A stretch of DNA of 64,000 bases from CALODL01 sp942492115 (GTDB lineage: Bacteria > Planctomycetota > Phycisphaerae > UBA1845 > CAIVHJ01): NCBI GenBank assembly GCA_942492115.1, contig CALODL010000015.1, forward strand, positions 62,001 through 126,000, written 5' to 3'. The stretch's first letter is position 1; each line of letters begins with the position of its first letter. The notes beneath the pieces are model-generated. The model saw only the letters and a program-made list of their open reading frames with translations, made no database searches and was not told the origin of the DNA. Positions 27,107 through 36,696 of the stretch are shown here, piece after piece. A program made the position numbers and the translations under genes.

Positions 27107-28843
27107 TCATTTGACTTTCTCGCTCATAACTTCTGCCATGCCAGCAACTTCCTTCTGTTGGCGGGCCAACCGTTCCACCCGTCCCGGGTCATTCAACCGA
27201 GCACGATCGTAATCACGCGTATGGTCGAAGATCCGTTGTTGCAGGCGCGCCAGCAGCCGCAGCTCGGCGGACGTCGGCAACAAGGGCGGATCCTGCGGCT
27301 TCTGATCGCCCTGTTGACTCTGGGGCGGATCGGAACTCTGTTGCTTCTGCGCCTGAGTCTGGTCGATGATGTCGAGAATATCCTCGAGGGCCACCACGAT
27401 CTCGCTTTCGCGCGCCTGCGTCAACGGCCCGACCTCAACCCGCGCCAGACGCAAGGCCACATCGCGCATGTCGTCGCGTATGTACTCAACCAGCTGCGGC
27501 AGGACTGTCGTCGTGCCATCTTCTTCGAGAATCTTCAGACAGCCTTCGACATCGCTCGATAATTTGGCTTGGATTTCGCTTTCACGGATGGTCTCCAATT
27601 GCTCAGGTCGACCGAACTTGTCATCCGCGATGGCCCCCAACCGCTCCGTGGCGCGAAGAATGCTCCGTTCCTCTTCGAGGATCCTGGCAAAGCGTTCCTT
27701 GAGCTCGTTGAGCTTCTTCTCCTGCTCCTGCTCTTTGAGCTCCTGGATTTTCCTGGCCACCTCGCTGCGGGCGCGCTTCAAATGGTTGATAGCATCCTGC
27801 TGCTGCGGGGCTGCGCCCGCCGGATCCTTCTTACCAAGCTGCTTCCCGGCCGATTTCATGTGCCCGCCGGCTTTCTGAACATCCTGCGTGCCCGGGGCAG
27901 GTTCGGACCCTGGATCCTCCGGATCGCCGTCCATCTCCTCAGCGAGTTCCTCAGTCCGCTCGGCGACCTCTTCCTGATCCTTCTCAATGGCCTCCACATC
28001 CGTCGGTTCCTGGCCGGCGGGCGGACGGCGCGTCAATGACTTCATGGCGTCCTCGAGATCAGCCAGGGCCTCGTCCTGGGCATCGCTGGCCGTTCCGGGC
28101 TGTCCTTCGCTGAGCTCCTCCGACGCATCCTCCATCCCCATCATGGCGGACTCGAGGGCTTCGGCGGCTTCAGCCTCCTGCCCACCCGTCGCAAATTCCC
28201 TGGCAAGCTTCTCCGTGTCTTCGGCCAGTGCCTGTTGCTCGGCGGCGAGTTTGTCGGTCGACGCGTTGTCGCTCTCGCGTGCCTCCGCTGTCGCGGCATT
28301 GAGCGCCTTCTGCCGATCGATGAGCTCACGGACAGCCGTGGCAGCCCCGATATCCGGCACATGGCTGAGCAAGTCACGGGTTGCGGCAATCGACGCGTCA
28401 GCCAGATCCTGCTCGTCTTCGATGAGCCGCTCGATGTCCTTGAGGAACTTCTCGAGCTTCTCGATTTCTTTCTTCTTGTCCTCTTCCTCGTCGGCCATGA
28501 GCAGACCGAGCAAACGCTCGAGATCCTGGGTCAAGCCAGACTGCAGCTCCCCCGCCTCGCCGAGCTTCGTGTCATCGTTGAGCAGGGCGATCAAGCTGGA
28601 GAAGTCCTGACGAATCCCCATTTCACCCGTGGCATTGAGGGTCTTCTTCAAACGGGCCGCCAACTCCGGTTCGTTGGCCTCGAGCTTCTCGATGAGCCGA
28701 AACATCTGGTCCTGCAGACGCAGGAAGCGGTCCCGAATAATGACTTGCTTGGTCGCCAGTGGGGACTGCGCTGTACTGTCCTGGGCCACCACGGGACAAA
28801 CCAGCAGCAGCGTGCCGAGAATGAATGTTGCTGATGGTTTCAT
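27107..28843 (-). CDS. Exported coiled-coil protein of the MoxR operon
   Basis: 578 residues with a signal peptide (MKPSATFILGTLLLVCPVVA). Most of the protein is charged and helical with heptad-like patterns and strong acidic runs (EEEDKKKEIEKLEKFLKDIE near 120, LKEQEQEKKLNELKERFAR near 370), separated by Pro/Gly/Gln-rich linkers (GDPEDPGSEPAPGTQDVQKA; KQQSSDPPQSQQGDQKPQDP). It is probably periplasmic and elongated. It lies 38 bp after the DUF4175-like gene and is likely its partner: long coiled-coil proteins regularly follow the membrane component in planctomycete MoxR/VWA operons (family knowledge). The biochemical function is unknown. Confidence 0.75.
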   Translation of the reverse strand: MKPSATFILGTLLLVCPVVAQDSTAQSPLATKQVIIRDRFLRLQDQMFRLIEKLEANEPELAARLKKTLNATGEMGIRQDFSSLIALLNDDTKLGEAGELQSGLTQDLERLLGLLMADEEEDKKKEIEKLEKFLKDIERLIEDEQDLADASIAATRDLLSHVPDIGAATAVRELIDRQKALNAATAEARESDNASTDKLAAEQQALAEDTEKLAREFATGGQEAEAAEALESAMMGMEDASEELSEGQPGTASDAQDEALADLEDAMKSLTRRPPAGQEPTDVEAIEKDQEEVAERTEELAEEMDGDPEDPGSEPAPGTQDVQKAGGHMKSAGKQLGKKDPAGAAPQQQDAINHLKRARSEVARKIQELKEQEQEKKLNELKERFARILEEERSILRATERLGAIADDKFGRPEQLETIRESEIQAKLSSDVEGCLKILEEDGTTTVLPQLVEYIRDDMRDVALRLARVEVGPLTQARESEIVVALEDILDIIDQTQAQKQQSSDPPQSQQGDQKPQDPPLLPTSAELRLLARLQQRIFDHTRDYDRARLNDPGRVERLARQQKEVAGMAEVMSEKVK

Positions 28844-28881
28844 GGATCAACCCCCCGTTGAGGCGTTCGGGCTTGGAACAC

Positions 28882-31002
28882 TCAATTATCGTCACTTTCG
28901 AAGAGTTCGTCGAATTGCTCTTCGACCGTCCCTGACGTCTCTTTCTGCAACTCCTTCTGCAGCTTGATGATCATCTGCAGCAAGCTGACGCTTTCGTGGA
29001 ACCCCTCCCATTTGGCCATGTTGGCCTGGATGGCCTCCATCTCGGCCAGGGCGTCGGCCTGGCGCCGATCGAGATCGGCAAAGCGGTCAGCGTCAGGAGC
29101 ACCATGGAGTGCGATGAGTGCATCGACCATGGCGGCGAGCGTGCGTGTCGTCAGGTTGTCGAGCGGCTCTACGATACCATCGATCAAGCGTGCTCGGGCA
29201 GCATCTGAAGCCAGTTGATTCAACCGCAGCTCCGCGAATATCGATTGAAACTGGCCGCGAACATGCCCGACCTGAGCCGCAATCTGCCGCTGACGCCGCC
29301 CCAGCGGTTGCAGGCGGCGCTGAGTCGCCCCCGCGGCACCATTACGAAACAGACGATCGCAGGTCAGAATGTCACTCCTGATTTTCTCCTGCATTTCAAC
29401 CAGCTGGTTGAACTCCTGGTAGAACTCCTGCTCACGTCGCGCCAGCTCGCTGAGCAGTTCCTCAACACTGACCACACGGTAGGCCAACTCGGCCGACTTG
29501 CCCACACCGGGACCGGTCACGTCATTGAGATCCTCGGCCCGCGCCAGAACGACCAGCGTACCGCCCTCGGTCACCCCGAGACTGGCCACCCCGATGTCGC
29601 GCGACGAGGTCAGCTGTTTGCTACCACGACTGACTTCAAAAGAACCGACGATCTGGTCGTCCTCGCCCCCCACCCGTGCCCGCAACTCCGCGCGGGCCAG
29701 GCCAAAGCGATCCTTGACCTCGACCTCGGCCCGCAGGACGGCCTGGGTCGTAATGAGCGACCGGGCATCGGGCACGTCCAGACGCACTGCCGGTGGTTGA
29801 TCCACTTGCAGACGCACCAGGAACTGCCGTGGATTGGTGTTCTTGAGGCCCAGTTCGTCGGTCAACTCGAACCAGTAGTTGGCATCGATTTGCGGTTGAA
29901 ACCGCGCCACGAAACGCGTGCCGTCATAGGACACGGGCCCGACGGTACTCTCGCCGCTGTGCAACACGACGGAAGTCAGGTTCTGGCTGGGACTGAAGGC
30001 CAGGGCGACTTCGCTGCCCGGCAACACTTCGATGAGCGTGCGCTCGTCACGCAACTGATAGCTCGGCTCCCCCGTGTACGCCGGCGGAACGACAGTGATT
30101 TCTGCTGCCGTAACACGTGGGCGCTCGACGAGTTCGACGACGACCGGATCGTTGCGTGCATCGCCTCCCCACACGCGCAGGGTCAACGGTTCAGTCAATT
30201 GGCTGAGCGTGTGGCGAAATTGATCCTGGCCGACGGCGGTCATCGCGTGCTCTTCGATATGACCGGAAGAGAATTCGAAACGGACGTCGACCGGATCGGG
30301 ACGCACGCCGGTGTAACCGACGCGCAATACCAGGTCATCACCCAGGGGCGCATGGATGATGCCGTCACCGTCGTCGTCATTCAGCACGGTCAAGTAGGTG
30401 TTCTGCTGCCACGTGGCATCACCGAGAAGGATGTTGCGCTCGAACCACACGCCCATGGCTGCCGGTGCGAAGCGGGCCAGCAAGACGAATGCGGCCAGCA
30501 CGACACAGAACACGGCAGCGCCGCGCCGGGCCCGACCGTGGTCGAGCACGGCTTCCATGGGCCACGCATCGGCACTGGAAGTGGCCTGGTTCAGCATGCG
30601 CCCGATCAATCCGGCCGAATTGTTATCATCGGGGCGGGCACGGCCGGTGGAAAACTCCACTGCACTGATCAGGCGCGTCTGAATCTGCGGGTTGCGGCGC
30701 TCGATCACGGCGGCAACATCCTCGATGCCGAAGCGCGCGGCCAGGGGTCGCAGGACCCGCCGCCACAGGGTCCATGCAATCACCGCGACAACACAGGCCA
30801 GCAAGGCAGCACGCAGGTCGACACGCAAACGCAGCCACCAGTCCAGCGCCAACTGCACGACGAAGCACCCCGCGGCGATGACGCCCAGCCAGGCCAGGCC
30901 ATCGGCGATCGCGTACATCTTGATGCGCCGTCCAATGCGTGCCAGACGCGGCATGACGCGGCTCTTGAATTCAGTGACGGGTTGTGAGGTCACCTGGCTC
31001 AT
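28882..31002 (-). CDS. Membrane protein with large periplasmic region, DUF4175-like
   Basis: 706 residues. Three hydrophobic segments near the N-terminus (about 35-55, 64-82 and 155-175) are followed by a long soluble part with beta domains (EVTVVP-type PPAYTGEPSYQLRDERTLIE near 320, which resembles the DUF4175 signature PxYTG) and a C-terminal helical region (REQEFYQEFNQLVEMQEKIR onward) ending in coiled coil. The DUF4175-like layout and its place between VWA genes and a coiled-coil protein fit the extended aerotolerance-type operons of Bacteroidota and Planctomycetota. It probably spans the inner membrane and presents its bulk to the periplasm. Confidence 0.75.
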   Translation of the reverse strand: MSQVTSQPVTEFKSRVMPRLARIGRRIKMYAIADGLAWLGVIAAGCFVVQLALDWWLRLRVDLRAALLACVVAVIAWTLWRRVLRPLAARFGIEDVAAVIERRNPQIQTRLISAVEFSTGRARPDDNNSAGLIGRMLNQATSSADAWPMEAVLDHGRARRGAAVFCVVLAAFVLLARFAPAAMGVWFERNILLGDATWQQNTYLTVLNDDDGDGIIHAPLGDDLVLRVGYTGVRPDPVDVRFEFSSGHIEEHAMTAVGQDQFRHTLSQLTEPLTLRVWGGDARNDPVVVELVERPRVTAAEITVVPPAYTGEPSYQLRDERTLIEVLPGSEVALAFSPSQNLTSVVLHSGESTVGPVSYDGTRFVARFQPQIDANYWFELTDELGLKNTNPRQFLVRLQVDQPPAVRLDVPDARSLITTQAVLRAEVEVKDRFGLARAELRARVGGEDDQIVGSFEVSRGSKQLTSSRDIGVASLGVTEGGTLVVLARAEDLNDVTGPGVGKSAELAYRVVSVEELLSELARREQEFYQEFNQLVEMQEKIRSDILTCDRLFRNGAAGATQRRLQPLGRRQRQIAAQVGHVRGQFQSIFAELRLNQLASDAARARLIDGIVEPLDNLTTRTLAAMVDALIALHGAPDADRFADLDRRQADALAEMEAIQANMAKWEGFHESVSLLQMIIKLQKELQKETSGTVEEQFDELFESDDN

Positions 31003-31051
31003 GGTCGTTCGATTCCAATCAGGGTGCCAGTGGTGCCGTAGCGAGGCAGAG

Positions 31052-33511
31052 TCATAGCAACTGCCAACGCTTTCTCAGGGCCCATTCCACGCCGAGCAGT
31101 ACCAGCAGCACTCCCAACATCCAGCTCGTGTCCCACAACGGCGTCGGAGATCCGCGCTGGGTTCGAGTCTCGTGCCGATCGGGAATGGCCTCGGGCACCG
31201 TGCGGGCTTGATCAATATCATAATAATCACCGCCGGCGGATGCCTCGCTCAGCCGTGCCAGCCGCGCGCGATCCAGCTCGGGTCGACGGTATTCGACATC
31301 CGGTTCACGCACGGCCACCTGATGGCTGATCGTCTCGGCCGTACCGTCGGATTGCGGCAGGGTGACGCCCAGGGTGTATTCACCGGCTTGCCGCGGTACG
31401 AATCGTCCCTTGTACCAGCCCGGGCGAAGTGTGTCGCGCGTCAGCACGACCTCACTGCGTTGTCCATCGGGCGCCTCGAGGGCCACATTGACTTCCTGGC
31501 GCTCGAGCGGCTGGAAGCGTTCATCGCTCAAGCGGGCGCTGATCGCCACGGTCTGTCCCGTACGGTAACGGTCCGCGTCGGTTTGAATGCGCCCGCGGGC
31601 ACTGCCGCCGAGCAAACGGCCCTCGGCCACGAAGCGAATGAGCTGCACCCAGAATCGGTTGAAGACCTCCTCGCCGTAGCGCCGCCAGCGCCACGTTCCG
31701 TCGAAAGCGAGAAACGCGCTGCGGCCGGATCCTACGAACTGCGTGGCCAGCAGAACATGGCCGCCGTAGGCATTGCGCATCCGCGGATGACCGTGGCGCA
31801 GCAGCACGCTGGCCGCTGGTTTTTCGTGGCGCACGGGATAGTGCCAGAACACATTGGCAATCTTGGTCCACGGATCATGCCCCATCGGCATGTCGCCGCT
31901 CGATTGCATGGCGAGGGCGCTGTGCCCCAGCCCTTCCTGGGTCACCTCGATCGGCGAGCTGCTCTTCTGGTAGTAGCCCAGTTGATTGAGAATGAGATCG
32001 GCCTCGGGATCCGGCGTTACCGGCAGCAGATCGACGACAGGCTTGACACGGGCGTCACGAAAAAACTGTGGTGTCTGCTTGCGGCCGGAACAGTAGATCA
32101 CGCCCGCACCGTTCCGTGTGGCGTGCTCATCGACCAGCTCGGCCCATCCCGGCGGCAGGAGCGCGGGATCAGGATCCACGAAGATGAGCGCGTCATACTC
32201 GAACAACTCGGCGGCAACGTCCGGCAGGTGATCAATAATGGTGTTGCCATCACGCACGGCCGTGCGATCGGCCGACTGCAACCAGCAACTGACATCGATC
32301 GTGGCATCGCGTTCGAGCAACCGGGTCATGAACCGGTAGGTCCAACTCGGCCCGCCTGAAACGACCAGGACACGCATCTTGTTGTCGAGCACGTTTACTG
32401 CCCAGCGCCCATCGTTGTCCTGAACGATCGCCTCGCGCGCGTCGGCGGGAATGGCCACCTCGTAAATGAACCGTCCGGCTGTTTGCCGGCGATGCTCGAA
32501 ATCGACCTGCGTCCCCTGTGCGCCGACGACGACACGCTTGCTCGAAATCACCCGACCACTGTCCGAGCCGGCGCCCACACGCCGCTCACGCAGCTCGACG
32601 GTCACCGAGCTATTGTCCAGCCCTTCGACCTCGACGTGCGCAACGATTTTGAACGGATCTTCGACAAAGGCATCGGATGGGCCGGATATCTCGGACACCC
32701 GGATGTTCGGCGGCGGTGTTTCGGCTCCGATGCCAATGGTATGTACGGGCACGTCCAGGGCACGGGCAAATTCGCCGAGCACCTCGACCGATTCGCCGGC
32801 GTTGAACCCGCCGTCGCTGATCACGATGACTCCGGAGACCGGGCCCCCGCCAAGACCCTCGATGGACTGCCGCAAGGCCTGCCCCACATCGGTCTGCGGA
32901 CCGTCGGATGCGATGTCGATCGTCCAGTCGATAGCGCTCGACCGCCCGGCATCCTCACGCAGGGCATTGAATGCAGCCAGCGGTTCGGACACATCGGCGA
33001 ACGACACAACCTGAACCTGGTTGCGGGCGGCGAGCCCCTTGAGGAACGCACTGTCGTCATAATTGAGCAACATGGCAGTCAATTCATGCCGCGCAGGTGG
33101 CCGCTCGTCGGGCCATTCCGGGTTGGCCCACTCGAGAAAGCCCGACACGCGGGCCACATCTCCCGACGCCGTGCCGCGATCCTGAATACCCATACTCAAC
33201 GATCGATCAACCAGCACCAGCGTGTTGGCCTCGATGTGTCGATGAAAATACGGCGCCAGTACCGGTTGCAGCCAGATGCCGGCGAGAAGCAACATGACGG
33301 TACAACGAATGGTCGCAAGGACCATCCGGCCGGTCGGAGTCGATCCGGACCGGGCCTCGCGGCGATAGGTCCGGAAGATCCACCAGCAGCCCACGATGAC
33401 CAATGCCATCATCAGGACCGCTGCCCAGTTCTCGGGCAAGTTGGCGAACTCGAGGCGTTCTTCGACGCGCGTCGTTTCGGAGACCGTGGATTGTGCAAGC
33501 AAGAACAGCAT
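31052..33511 (-). CDS. VWA-domain membrane protein with glutamine-amidotransferase-like fold
   Basis: 819 residues. Two membrane helices near the N-terminus (about 30-47 and 68-88) and one at the C-terminus (WMLGVLLVLLGVEWALRK). The VWA domain starts at VLVDRSLSMG, which has the MIDAS DxSxS, and contains GVIVISDGGFNAGESVEV. After an Ig-like region, a class-I glutamine-amidotransferase-like part follows (MRVLVVSGGPSWTYRFMTRL ... EYDALIFVDPDPALLP ... GVIYCSGRK); no catalytic Cys-His pair is obvious. Such VWA proteins work with MoxR ATPases in assembling or protecting envelope complexes. Gaps of 33 bp upstream and 49 bp downstream are consistent with one transcript. Confidence 0.85.
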   Translation of the reverse strand: MLFLLAQSTVSETTRVEERLEFANLPENWAAVLMMALVIVGCWWIFRTYRREARSGSTPTGRMVLATIRCTVMLLLAGIWLQPVLAPYFHRHIEANTLVLVDRSLSMGIQDRGTASGDVARVSGFLEWANPEWPDERPPARHELTAMLLNYDDSAFLKGLAARNQVQVVSFADVSEPLAAFNALREDAGRSSAIDWTIDIASDGPQTDVGQALRQSIEGLGGGPVSGVIVISDGGFNAGESVEVLGEFARALDVPVHTIGIGAETPPPNIRVSEISGPSDAFVEDPFKIVAHVEVEGLDNSSVTVELRERRVGAGSDSGRVISSKRVVVGAQGTQVDFEHRRQTAGRFIYEVAIPADAREAIVQDNDGRWAVNVLDNKMRVLVVSGGPSWTYRFMTRLLERDATIDVSCWLQSADRTAVRDGNTIIDHLPDVAAELFEYDALIFVDPDPALLPPGWAELVDEHATRNGAGVIYCSGRKQTPQFFRDARVKPVVDLLPVTPDPEADLILNQLGYYQKSSSPIEVTQEGLGHSALAMQSSGDMPMGHDPWTKIANVFWHYPVRHEKPAASVLLRHGHPRMRNAYGGHVLLATQFVGSGRSAFLAFDGTWRWRRYGEEVFNRFWVQLIRFVAEGRLLGGSARGRIQTDADRYRTGQTVAISARLSDERFQPLERQEVNVALEAPDGQRSEVVLTRDTLRPGWYKGRFVPRQAGEYTLGVTLPQSDGTAETISHQVAVREPDVEYRRPELDRARLARLSEASAGGDYYDIDQARTVPEAIPDRHETRTQRGSPTPLWDTSWMLGVLLVLLGVEWALRKRWQLL

Positions 33512-33544
33512 GACAAACGTCTATTCTGCGTTGAGCGGCTGCCG

Positions 33545-35779
33545 CTACAGGCGCCCGAAGAAGTACCCCAGAAACTGCTCGACCATCAGGACGAGGACCA
33601 CCGCCAGCAGAATCGCCGGCCAGATCTCACGGCCATGCTCGAGCGTCAGACCCGCCAGTCGCTCGCTGTCACTGACATAAGAGAATGGCACATCGGGCGC
33701 CGCCTGGCGGAGTTCACGTTCGGTACAGCCGTAGACATCGCTCTCGCCCGGGTCGGGATTCACCGCAACCGGACGGATCGATTCGCCGCCACCGATGTCT
33801 GAACGAATCAATTGATGGATGCCGACCTCATCGGGGTAGGCCATCCATGCATACGCGTCGTTGGCCTGCGGCTGGGCACGCAATGCCACGTGCGCCTCCC
33901 GGGGATAGTCGGGTGTTTGCCACAGGGCGGTCTGATCGAATGTCTCGGTATCCGCCTCGATCCGCACTTCGTCACCGACCAGCACTGCGGGACGATCCGC
34001 GCCACGACGGGCGAGGTGATGCACGAGCTCGAGCATGGCCACCACATAGCTGGGCGACTTGGCCCAATCGTTCCACTCCTGGTCGCATGTGCTGGTCATG
34101 ACCAGCACCCGGCCTTTGCCGACCGTTTGCTCGATCACGGCCGGCCGCCCGAGTGGTTCGTCATAATTCGCGGCGATCGCCGCTGTCGGGCCCGTGCCAT
34201 CCACAGGCGGAACACACTCGGTGAACTGCCAGAAGCTCAATCCACTGCGCAGGGGATTCTCTTCGCCGACGAGGACACGGACCATGGGATGACTCTCGTC
34301 CCGGACCGTGATTCCAGCCGGACGTTGACCGGCCGGCGTCGCGACGATCTCGCCCAGGGGGCATGGCAACAGTCCGGCACCGTCCTTCCACAACAGGGTG
34401 TTGTAGGCCGTTCGCTCGACCTGATCGCCGAGGAAGATGGCCAGCCCCCCCCCGGACGCCACGAACTCTTCGAGACGGTCGACCGCGGGCTCTCCCAATC
34501 TGAACACGTTGGCCAAAATGACGAGGTGATACTGCTCGAGTGCAGCTGTCTCGAACTGGGCTTCATCGAGGACGGTCACGGCAACACCACTGGTGACCTC
34601 ACCCTCGGGATCCAACGCGGTCTCGAGCAAAGCGACCTCGTCCTGAATGGGATAGACACTCGGCTCACCATTGATGACCAGCACTTGCAGCGCCGACAAC
34701 ACGTCGAACACCGCGCAGCGGGCGTTATCCAGTTCGAGATTGTCCGGCGGCGTCTCGACGCGCACGGCCTGGGGCCCCTCGGAGGCCATCGCCTGACTGA
34801 ATGCGACCTCAATGTGTCCACCCGGCGCGATTGCCGGCACTTCGATCACGGCCCCGGCGGCTTCGTCGATGAACGTGCGCATATCGATCGGCTCCGACGG
34901 CCGCCGACCGAGATTGGCCACCCGCGCGATCAAGCGGTTTTCCACGCCCCACACCAACTGCGCCTGATCGGCGCGCAACTCGACGATGGCAAGGTTGTCG
35001 CGCTCGGGCTCGCCGATGGGCACGAGCACGATGGACGGAGCCTCGCGTCCGTCGGGCCAGCCGCCGAGTGCATGCAGGCAGCTGACCTGCGCTGTCTCGC
35101 CCTCTTTTGCCGGAATCCACTCGTTGCGTTGGAAATCGCTGAAGACGTAGATGATCGTCGCCAGCTGGTCTTGTTCCTGCATGATCGTCTCACGCAGTCG
35201 CGCGGTCCACGCAGCCATCCGCGCTGGGCGCTGTGATACCGGCTGCTGCTCGAGTCGGTCGCGCACCGCTCCCGGGGCCATCTCGCCCAGGGCCTCGGCC
35301 GCAATGATCGGCTCGTCCTGACTGGACAGGTAGAGGGTCAGGCGATCCTGCCCTGAAGTCGCTTGTAAGTTCTCGACCAGTCGCAACACGGCGCTGCGGC
35401 CGCGGTCGAAGGCGCTGCGCCCAGCCGAGGTGAACCCCATGCTGAAAGAATCGTCGAGCAGCACGATGTGCCGCGTCTGGGTGCTCCCGCTGAGGATACC
35501 GGCGAGGTGGCCGGGCATGACATAGGGACGGGCGAGCAGCAGGCCGAGTAGAAACACCGCCAGGCAGCGCAGCAGAAGCAGGAGCAACTCCTGGAAGTTG
35601 ATCTTGCGACGATTCTCACGTTCGGCCTCGAGCAGAAACTCCATCGCTGCCCACCGCACGCGTTTGAAACGGCGTTTGGACAACAGGTGGATGATGATCG
35701 GCAGGCTGACGGCAGCGGCCCCGCCGTAGAACAGCGCGGGCGTGACCAGAGCAGCAAGAAGGGGTGTGGATACCGTCAT
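33545..35779 (-). CDS. BatA-like protein with N-terminal aerotolerance domain and VWA domain
   Basis: 744 residues. The N-terminus is a classic BatA/aerotolerance domain: SLPIIIHLLSKRRFKRVRWA, then FQELLLLLLRCLAVFLLGLL. The VWA domain begins at HIVLLDDSFSMGF (MIDAS DDSFS). The C-terminal half carries amidotransferase-like segments (VAVTVLDEAQFETAALEQYH, VASGGGLAIFLGDQVERTAY) and a final membrane helix (IWPAILLAVVLVLMVEQFLGYFF). Bat proteins were first tied to oxygen tolerance in Bacteroides. The start overlaps the DUF58 stop by four bases (ATGA), so translation is coupled. Confidence 0.88.
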   Translation of the reverse strand: MTVSTPLLAALVTPALFYGGAAAVSLPIIIHLLSKRRFKRVRWAAMEFLLEAERENRRKINFQELLLLLLRCLAVFLLGLLLARPYVMPGHLAGILSGSTQTRHIVLLDDSFSMGFTSAGRSAFDRGRSAVLRLVENLQATSGQDRLTLYLSSQDEPIIAAEALGEMAPGAVRDRLEQQPVSQRPARMAAWTARLRETIMQEQDQLATIIYVFSDFQRNEWIPAKEGETAQVSCLHALGGWPDGREAPSIVLVPIGEPERDNLAIVELRADQAQLVWGVENRLIARVANLGRRPSEPIDMRTFIDEAAGAVIEVPAIAPGGHIEVAFSQAMASEGPQAVRVETPPDNLELDNARCAVFDVLSALQVLVINGEPSVYPIQDEVALLETALDPEGEVTSGVAVTVLDEAQFETAALEQYHLVILANVFRLGEPAVDRLEEFVASGGGLAIFLGDQVERTAYNTLLWKDGAGLLPCPLGEIVATPAGQRPAGITVRDESHPMVRVLVGEENPLRSGLSFWQFTECVPPVDGTGPTAAIAANYDEPLGRPAVIEQTVGKGRVLVMTSTCDQEWNDWAKSPSYVVAMLELVHHLARRGADRPAVLVGDEVRIEADTETFDQTALWQTPDYPREAHVALRAQPQANDAYAWMAYPDEVGIHQLIRSDIGGGESIRPVAVNPDPGESDVYGCTERELRQAAPDVPFSYVSDSERLAGLTLEHGREIWPAILLAVVLVLMVEQFLGYFFGRL

Positions 35780-36696
35780 CGCATCATCGCCCTGATGGCA
35801 TGCATCCGTGACGCCAGCAAGGCCGGCATGGCCACGTCCAGTGGGTCGGTGGTCGACAACAGCGTGTAGTCGATGCGGTTGTCGATACAGAACGATTTCA
35901 GCCGCTGGGTAAAGCGCCTGACGGCATCGAGGTAGGTTCGCCGCAGCGCTTGTGGATCCGTCCGCAGTTTGGCATCGAGCTCGAGTCCTTCGAACAGCGT
36001 CTGGCGTGTAAAGGGAAACTCGAGTTCGTCGTGATCCATGACATGTAACACGATGACCTCGTGTCCGGTATGCCGCAGGCGCCCGAGTCCGGCGACGACT
36101 TCGTCGTACGGCGCCAGCAGATCCGACACGACCACGACCATGCTCCGGCGACGAATATGATCAGCGAGGTGCCGAAACAGGCTGCCCACATCGGTCTTGT
36201 TGGCCGGAGCCTGGGACTCGATGGCGTTGATGATACTCCCGATCTGCCGGCGACTCGACGCCGGCGACAATTGATCGCGCACCTGGTCGTCGAACATCAG
36301 CAAGCCCACTGCGTCCTGCTGGTGGATTTGCAGGAAAGCCATACTCGCGGCAACCGTCGCAGCATAATCCCATTTGGTCATCCGCTCCGCTTCGGGTTGT
36401 TCGGGATAGGTCATCGAAGCCGAACAGTCGAGCAGGATGTGGCACCGCAGGTTGGTCTCTTCTTCATATTGTTTGATGTAGTAGCGATCCGACTTGGCGT
36501 ACAGCCGCCAGTCGATATGGCGCACATCATCCCCGGGGGCGTATTCGCGATGTTCGGCAAACTCGACCGCCAGCCCGTGATACGGACTGGTGTGCAAGCC
36601 ATTGACGAACCCCTCGACAACCGCACGGGCCCGCAACTCGAGCCGCGCGATCTTACCCAGGACTTCAGGACGTAAGAGCTTTCTGGAGGTCGTCAT
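35776..36696 (-). CDS. DUF58 domain protein
   Basis: 306 residues, the usual size. Conserved DUF58 segments: GLHTSPYHGLAVEFAEHREY, PGDDVRHIDWRLYAKSDRYY and a VWA-like metal site ILLDCSASM, then MVVVVSDLLAPYDEV. DUF58 proteins accompany MoxR AAA+ ATPases almost everywhere and are thought to bind metal and client proteins. The reading frame starts 32 bases inside the moxR gene and ends four bases into the batA-like gene, so the three are tightly coupled. It is cytoplasmic, without membrane segments. Confidence 0.92.
   Translation of the reverse strand: MTTSRKLLRPEVLGKIARLELRARAVVEGFVNGLHTSPYHGLAVEFAEHREYAPGDDVRHIDWRLYAKSDRYYIKQYEEETNLRCHILLDCSASMTYPEQPEAERMTKWDYAATVAASMAFLQIHQQDAVGLLMFDDQVRDQLSPASSRRQIGSIINAIESQAPANKTDVGSLFRHLADHIRRRSMVVVVSDLLAPYDEVVAGLGRLRHTGHEVIVLHVMDHDELEFPFTRQTLFEGLELDAKLRTDPQALRRTYLDAVRRFTQRLKSFCIDNRIDYTLLSTTDPLDVAMPALLASRMHAIRAMMR

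Noticed and set aside
29215..30987. 590-codon open frame on the plus strand
   Set aside because: It is antisense to the DUF4175-like gene; long antisense frames are expected at this GC, and the composition is His/Gln/Arg-rich without motifs.
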